Assembly (NCBI GenBank): GCA_946811695.1
Contig: OX328128.1
Span: 22,994,258-23,058,257 of the forward strand
Source of the DNA: Gonocerus acuteangulatus
Lineage: Eukaryota; Arthropoda; Insecta; Hemiptera; Coreidae
Length of the DNA stretch: 64,000 nt
Reading direction: 5' to 3'
The notes beneath the pieces are model-generated. The model was not told the origin of the DNA. It searched no databases and saw only the letters and a program-made list of their open reading frames with translations. Below, piece after piece: positions 37,899 through 46,145 of this stretch; within the stretch, counting starts at the first letter, position 1, and the number at the start of each line of letters is the position of its first letter. A program made the translations under genes and the position numbers.

Positions 37899-39624
37899 TA
37901 TAAATAATATTTTAAAATTCAAGTGATGGTAAAAAGGATAAATTTCTTGAGTAGGTTAATGTAGCAGCGGTGACTAAAGGAATGTATTATTGGACTGTAG
38001 ACCAACTTAACTATTCTAAATTATAGGAAATAAAATATTATTATATATATTTATATTGTCTTAAGAATACAAATTGTATTTACCAAGATAATGATTTTCA
38101 GGGATTTTGGTTTACGTTGCTGCTCTACGAATTGTTAGCATGGACTTCACCATAGATGCTACTGTGATGTTGATTACTTCAGGTGTTGGTGTGATTGTTA
38201 ATGTCATGTGAGTAATCATTTCATCATCATTATAATTTCTCACTCGTTACTTTATATAGTAAAGTGGATTTAGATTGCAAATGTATGATTGATGTCTGTC
38301 TCAAATTTGCTGTAACTGATTATAGACCAATCAGCTTATAGATTTTGTAAATATTAGCTTACCAAAAATCCTACTGTAATTTTTAATAGCGTTCCATATA
38401 TTCATCTCACAAATGTTTGCTTATAAATCTATATAAATGATAATCCCTACCACTCTGAGCCTATTGGTTAAAATTGAAAAACGTGGATCATGATTTTACA
38501 GGGTGTCTACTGCACGAAAAAGTCACGAAAATCACGAAAATGTCACAAAATGGAAAATAGGGCACAAAAATCACGAAAAAGTCACGAATTTGGAAACCAT
38601 GTCACGAAATTTTTCTATCCAAAGATTTCACATCAAAGAGCTAAATTCAGCAAAGTTTCTAGAATTAATCTTTTTCCGCTAAAACTGTGTACAATCAGGT
38701 GGACTGAAAACTCGCAGATATTAGATAGGGCTCCAGTATATAGAGGCTTCAAAAGGGGTCGAGCTAACATTAATTCCCCCACAAGATTTTTTTTTCTAAT
38801 ATCCTTAGTTATGGTGTGAGTATGCTGAAACCAATTTTTCGAACTCGAAAGCTGGGGGAGAACTTTTGGCAGGCGAGAAACCGCGAACTTTTAGCAATTT
38901 TTTTTTCAGTTTTTCTTCATTAATTTAAAACCCGTTGATTTTGGATAAAAAAAAAACAACTTCAAATAGAGAGTAAAGAACATTAACTTCTGCTTCAAAT
39001 GAACTGGTCAAAGTCCAAATTCGGCCACGTTAAATTGCCGCAATCGCTAGAAAAAAGTGCTACATTTTCGCCTGCCAAAAGTTCTCCCTCCACCCCGGCT
39101 TCCGAGGTGGAACAATTTCTTCCAGCAAAAAAAAAATCTTGTGGGGGGATTAATGTTAGCTCAAACCCCTCTATCTATTGCTATATGTATAGAAAATGCT
39201 ATTCATGATCCTCCAGTTGGTAGGAATTCCACAGTTGTGCAGAACCATGTTCGAGTAACCATGTTCCGGTGGACGGATTCTGCTGGTCAACGAACTTGAC
39301 CTTTCAAATTAGACGAACGATCTTGTAAGAAATTTCATCAAATTCGGACCATTTTTGGGCCGGTGGGAGAGCGAACAGAGAAATATATACATAAAAAGTT
39401 CAACAACCGTCATATTCGTGATCTAGGGGATCTGAAACATGAAATTTTCGTGTCTCCATTTCCGAATTGCGTAATGATGTCAACCCCATAAGCGGGTTTC
39501 CTCCATAGAAAGGAAACCCGCTTATGAGGTTAACCCCTTGACGCAATCCAAGTGCCAACACGAAAATTTCATGTTTCAGATCCCATTACCACGAATATAA
39601 CGGTGGTTCAAATTTATATATTTA

Positions 39625-39683
<59 letters not shown>

Positions 39684-42600
39684 ATACATATACATTCATG
39701 CATATATACAGGGTGTTCCTGTTTTAAATGGGAAAACTTCAGGAGCTTTTAGAGGACCGAAAAACTAAGGCAAAAAGTCCTTTAGAGATTTGAGCAATGC
39801 TCAAATAGGTACCAACAATTGTAGTTTTTTGAGTTTTTCTGGGAAACGAAGCAAAATCGAGAAAAATGCCGAACGACTTTTTTTCTTTCTTTTTTCATCC
39901 TGCATCGATTGCCGAAGTTTTGCCGTTTATGTTTGGGACACCCTGTATATGTATATGTATATTATACACATACATGCGAATTTGTCTGTTCGCTCTCCTG
40001 CCGTTCATAAATGGTCCGGTTTTGATGAAATGCGGTTGGTTGCAGTTTCGTTGTTCGAGACCAAGTGGTGTTTACCCAGCCATATAGTGTCAATCTTTAA
40101 AATAATTTAATACTGAAGGCGGCTTTGGACTAATTTTACGTATTTTTATATATAAAAGCTTTTTAATATATAATTATAAAATTAAATCCAAACTTTACCA
40201 TTGCATATATTTTAAACACATTTCAATTTTATTATCTTAATTACAAAGCTTATTTAAAAAAATTGTTTACATTAATAATTTGTTGTAATTAGTTCAATTT
40301 ATTTATTTATTGATAAGGCTTCGCAACTTTGGCGAATTGCCTGAATAGTTCACAGTACATAATACTTCAGCGAGTGACACACAAGTACAGCGTACGTGTT
40401 AAATGCTACTTTAAAGGGCATATAAAAAACTAAAAATTGACACCATCATGTTTCTACCGTAAACAGGAGTGGAGCTATATATTTTGCCACTGTAAAATTT
40501 TGACCACTTGTTGAAAACTTTACATGGCCGTATTTTTGAAACCGTTTTAGACATGAAGCTGAAATTTGGTGTTTTTATTATTCTTTATGAAGTTAACCCA
40601 TGTACCAAATGACATCATATGTAGTGATGGCAAGGAAAAAATGTCAAAGAAGTATGTTGATTGAGACAAAATGACCCCAACGTCTTCTTCGTTTGAGTCT
40701 GACATAGTAAGCTCACACGGCTAAGCCAAGGCCTTAAAAACAAACACATACAGCACTTAATAAACATTCCACTTTTACTGCGTCATAGGCGCAAGTGATT
40801 TACAACTAGCCCTTTGCCGGGTCCCCCGCGTGCGGACAGAAGTTTTGTTTCAGTTGCAAACTGGTTTCAGACGCAACTGGTTTGCAACGGGAGTTACAGA
40901 ACAGTCGCACTGTGTGTGCTGGGCCTTAATTGACTAGATTATGTACATTGTCAATAAATATTTAGTTAGTAATTTATTTAGAAATGTTGAATTCTGCTAC
41001 CATTGTTTAATATTTTTGAGTAGTAATTCTAGAGTCATCGTGTCTTCACTTTTAAAATTAATGTAACTATCCTCTTTAACATATCGTCCCTGCCGTGTCA
41101 AGCTAACGAATATGCAAATCGGAGCAAAATAGGAACGAACATATTTTATCCATTGACGAAGTAATATATTCAAAAATGGTCTTATTCGATACTTTATTTA
41201 AGACATTAAAGGCTATTTATCCTATACAGGGGTTAGAGTTGTCACAATTCGCGACAAGCCATATCGCCTGCAATCCAAGAGCAAAGTCCCGAATCTAAAA
41301 ACGAGATTTTGCATATTCGATAGTTTGACATGGTAGGGACGATATGATGTACATTTTATACAGTTTTCTTAATTGCTTTAAATGTATATAAAATTGTGAG
41401 TTTATAGAAATCGAATCCGTTTAAGTTACAAATAATTTTAAGCTAAAACCTAAGGCTTTCTCTTTTTAAGTGAAATTATTTTCTTTTTAATGGGCACGAA
41501 ATTTGCATTTCAAGTCATGAAAATGTCACGAAAAAGTCACGAAATTGGCTTTCAGGAAAGTAGTAGACACCATGTTTTAATGTGTATTTTGGATTTGAGT
41601 AATATACGGAAGTAATTGACAATACAACTTTGCGATAATTACTTGTTATTAGCGCTAAAGGGCCGTGCTTTGTAGATGCACCATGAAAAAAAAGTGTTTT
41701 ATTTATTTAACTCATTTAACTTCTTCAATATAAGAATTTGAAGTAATGGACTACACAATTCCAATAATTATGAAGCAGCTTACATAATTCTTTGAATCTA
41801 TCTTGTCTATATAGCGTGTGAACATCAATTTGATGCTGGATGCACAATGAGTAGTTGATAGAGCTGGATTTGTCTTCTGCTGTACTCCAAAGCTTTCCTC
41901 CATGAAATGAACAAATGGCCGATTTTCAGGTTACTTGAGACTTAACTTTTGAAAACTTTGAAAATCTGCTTTTTTTGATGATATACAGGTCACCAGATTC
42001 AATTCGAAGAAATCTTTCAGATCACTGGTGCTGGAGCTCGGCAATCAGATGGCACATTTTAGGATATGCCATGTGGTCACTACCCACCGATGTAAAAGAT
42101 TCGTGTGACAATTTTTGTTAGTTTATCTCTATAGTAGAAACATGTTCTTCGCTTTATTATACTTATATTAAATTAATTATACTTATATTACATTATATTA
42201 TTGTGTTTTAGAATGGGCCTGTCTCTTCACCAGCACTCTCACAGCCACAGTGCTCCAGCTTCTGACGAAGAGCGTGTGGTCACTCCTACTCCACCCGCTG
42301 AAGCAAAGAACATCAATGTGAGAGCTGCTTTCATTCATGTCATTGGGGATTTCATCCAGAGTACTGGTGTATTTGTTGCTGCTCTCATTATATACTTCAG
42401 GGTAAGATTTTTGTGATAAATTTGTATCCACTATTGTGTTCAGTTTTATTGGCCTGATATTATTTTAAATAAATAAATCCAAACCTGGGAATGGTTTACA
42501 GTAAAACCTCGTTAACCCAGACCTCTTAAACTCGGACGTCCGGATAACCCGGACCAGTTTTGAAAACAATATTATGTTGTTCAGTTTAGTAAAATAAGAC

Positions 42601-45600
42601 TTGTTATGCAGACGAAAAATTGCTCAGTAGGTAAATTACGCGAGTTTTCCTAGCATAACGGTCGAGGTACAGTATCGTTTTGCTGTTTCTTTTGCTCGTC
42701 GACCGTGATTTAGATGAAACGTAAAAACATTTTGCGACTATTTCCTGCAGATTTTGGAGTAGGAATATCGACCGTATCTGATTGTAAAAGTACACATAAC
42801 GCATTGAAGACTTGTTTCAAAATTATTTCTAAGGACAGTTTATGGTGGTTATGACCCATGCAGAAGCAGTAGCAAACAATGAGAGATTGATGGTGTATTT
42901 CGAGAATCAAGCCAAAACATTGCCAAATGAACTTCTAATGTTAAAGGGGATGTGACATCGCGCTGCTAGTAAGCGATACACTAAACTGAGACAGCAGAAG
43001 CTCACTGCATTTTCTACAACAGACTAGCACAGTAGATTGAGTACAGTACAAATAGATAGGCTATTACAGTGCATATAGTGTATGTGTTTTCTGGTGAAAG
43101 TGTGTTGATAATAATTTCTGAACTCTTTTAAAAATATTTCGGTGATTTATATGGTTTTTTGTTGTTGTCCGTTATTCTTCGGATAACCCAGATTTTCGTT
43201 AACTTGGACCGGCCCTGGTCCCAGTTGATCCGGGTAAACGAGGTTTTACTGTATGTGGTAAAATCAAGTGACACGTACATTTGGAGATTTTTTTTTTCTT
43301 ATTCTAGTTCTTCAATGTACGTTTACAATAAAAACATACCTATGTTTTGTTTTGAATTCCTTTGCTGGGGTTGAAATGTTTTTATTACTCTCCATGCTGA
43401 AATAATTAGCCGGATTCCTCATTGGTCGCGTCAGGCTTATGTCGTCCATCCTTGGTAATGGACAAGGGTTCCAAGGGGGGGGGGTTCTCATGTCAACCAC
43501 TAAGGATGGATGATGTAAGCCTGGTGAAGGTGAAAAGGAAACCTGCGAAATATTGCAGTACGGAGAGTAATAACACTGCTGGAAAGAGAGGCCGTCTCTC
43601 CAACCATTACATACATATACATTCATGATGTATTGTTAACATGCATATCGCCATTCTGGACGAACAGTGACGTAAATGCAAAAACTTCAATTATAGAATA
43701 TAGTAGAAAAATTATGTGCATTTGTATAAAACGTATAATTGAAAAAGATGTAAGTTACAGAAAATAATGGTATATTGGGTGTACATAGAATATATACTTT
43801 ACTTTCATCTACCTGGGATTAGGATCACTCTAATTTCAACCCTTAAGTGTCATTGTTTTTCTAAAAATTGTTCGTTGTTCTAATTTTCTGTTAGTTGTCC
43901 TGTCGAATTTTCTCTGGTGGTCCTTAGTGGAACTAGACTTATGTCCATGTTCTCCTGGTATTGTCTATGGACTTATTAGCATTTGACACATTTTTGCAGT
44001 TACGTCATTGTTCTTCCGGAACGGCGATATGTAGTATTTTTAAATTAATATCACATTTTTTTTGTGAACAAAAACTAAAATTTATTTGTTTATAAGTTTA
44101 AAATAGAATCTTATTGGCTATATATTATTATAAAGGCATTCATAAACAAATACATACCTGGGAATGGTTATTTTTGGTACAATCAGGTGACAAATCAATT
44201 TGGAGATAAGGTTTTTTCAGTGAATCAATTGCTGATGTCATAAATAAATCTGACGAGTCATTTTTGTAGAAATAAATTAAAACATGTAAGATAAATCTTT
44301 TAGAAAATGAACACATTCTTTCTCTCTGCTTTCAGGAAGATTGGAAGATTATTGATCCAATCTGTACATTCATCTTCTCCATTCTTGTATTGATGACCAC
44401 TTATTCAATCCTCAAGGATACCATTAATGTCCTCATGGAAGGTAAGCCATTTTTATAATTATATATTTTCTGAAATTAAAATATTTAACCCATTCAATGC
44501 GACGCCCGAGTATTCTCGCGGGAGAAAGTCGTGCTCCAGAGGCGACGCCCAAGTATTCTCGCCACAGCTGTATCTCATGACTGCGAGCCCTCGTGTAAAG
44601 AGTGCACTAGCAGGAATGGGGGAGGGGGGGGGGGGTAATTGCTGGTTTAACCCTTAACTTACAAATTTTGAATGTTATAAGTAACATCCGTCTGTGAGAC
44701 ATGTGCACAGTAAACATGTTCTTTGGGGATACTTTTAGTGAAACTGAAAATAATAAAGGAGTACCTTATTATAATAATTAAAAAAAAATCATTGCTACAT
44801 TTAATAAACATGTCTAAAAATATGCAGTTTTTTCGGAATGAAATAGAAAGAGAAATTTAGGGAAGAAAATTAAGTAAATTTGGTTTGAAATGGTCATTTT
44901 AAGTTTGCTGCGTACCTAAATTGTAATAAATAATTCGATTCAAGTAATACACGTCGTCGTTCATGTAATATAAACGTGAAAATGATGATTAGTAACGAGC
45001 GCCTAAGTAAAAAAAAAGATAATAAGACAGGTGCATATGACCGCTCTTGGAGAGGGAGTTTGGTCCACCTGTGGAGGGAATAGGCAGGGGGTGCTCTCCG
45101 CCTTTAACGAAATTACTCTCGCTAGTCCATGTCGCATCGAAAAGGTCAATAAATAAAATTTTTGATTTTTTCAAAATGAACCCATGTATGGTTTGTCTTA
45201 ATATAAAACGTCTATTTAATCATTTGTAATTATTGTAAGAAATTCCTTATTATTTCAATTGATTTATAAATGGATTCCAGAGATGAAAATAAAACTTCAA
45301 GGTTTGAATTAATTCTTACCAAATGGCGGGTGGTGGGGGCTGGCCGACTCTGCCTAAAGACAATCTCTCTACACAAACCCTGTTACGACACTATTCTTGC
45401 CCTCCTCTCTACCTGCGTGAACCCCTTCATATGATTTTCCCCCTTAAAATTTCAAATTATAGGAAAGCTTTAGTTTATTAATCCTTTACTTTTTATTTTT
45501 ATCTCTGCATACTTAGATTGACTTATGTAATTATATGGTCCAATAAATTTTTGTATAGACTATATTTTCTATTACCAAGAATACAATCATTGAAACTAAC

Positions 45601-46112
45601 TTACAAGGGAACACACCCAAGTGTGTTGATAGATTCATTTTTGAGGAATTTTATTATCGTTGATTATCTGGAGGAAGATTAGTCACTGAATTAATAGCAA
45701 TTTAATTTATTTTTATTGACATTACTCTTACACAAGAAAAATTATTCATAGTTTTTCAGTATAAATATTTATATTAAGATATGTTGATTACTTTATGCAA
45801 AAACGTTTACGCACACATAATTTTTATATTGAGAAACAAGCCATTGCAAGCTATTTGCAGTAGTCACTTTTGATGAGGCTTGTGTAGATGTAATTTCTTC
45901 TTCTATTGTCCCACTACAGAGATCAAATGCAATAATTAATAATTAAAAAAAAATATGATTCTAGGTATTCCTAAAGATATAGACTTCAATGACGTTCTGG
46001 AAACGTTCCTGTCGATTGAAGGTGTAGTCGCTGTACACAACCTGAGAATCTGGGCTCTTAGCTTGGGGAAGACTGCCCTCGCTACGCATGTTGCTATTGG
46101 TAAAATGTTTTA

Positions 46113-46145
<33 letters not shown>

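Larger units (their letters stand above)
38500..41576 (+). mobile_element. hAT-like element remnant with transposase fragment, about 3.1 kb, heavily nested
   Basis: The left end CAGGGTGTCTACTGCACG with repeated GTCACGAAAA and the right end CACGAAATTGG ... AGTAGTAGACACCATG are inverted. 38640-38740 in + reads [20 protein letters not shown], which resembles transposase fragments of hAT-type elements with this kind of end. An 8-bp duplication was not found, perhaps decayed. Inside are an inverted repeat (38754-39178), a double hairpin-headed repeat, a MITE, a tail-only insertion and the MITE at 41080. Confidence 0.55.
38208..42211 (+). other. Intron 5, 4.0 kb
   Basis: It is mostly the hAT-like element 38500-41576 with its nested insertions. 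The rest (41580-42211) shows a decayed SINE-tail-like block at 41650-41683 and nothing else. Confidence 0.8.
42402..44335 (+). other. Intron 6, 1.9 kb
   Basis: Holds a Tigger-like element, a foldback at about 43380-43575 and a TIR element at 43640-44033, listed separately. Confidence 0.8.

Noticed and set aside
44485..44650. A TTAA element between 44485 and 44650
   Set aside because: Both TTAA motifs start the same kind of left end; no inverted partner was found, so no element was called.
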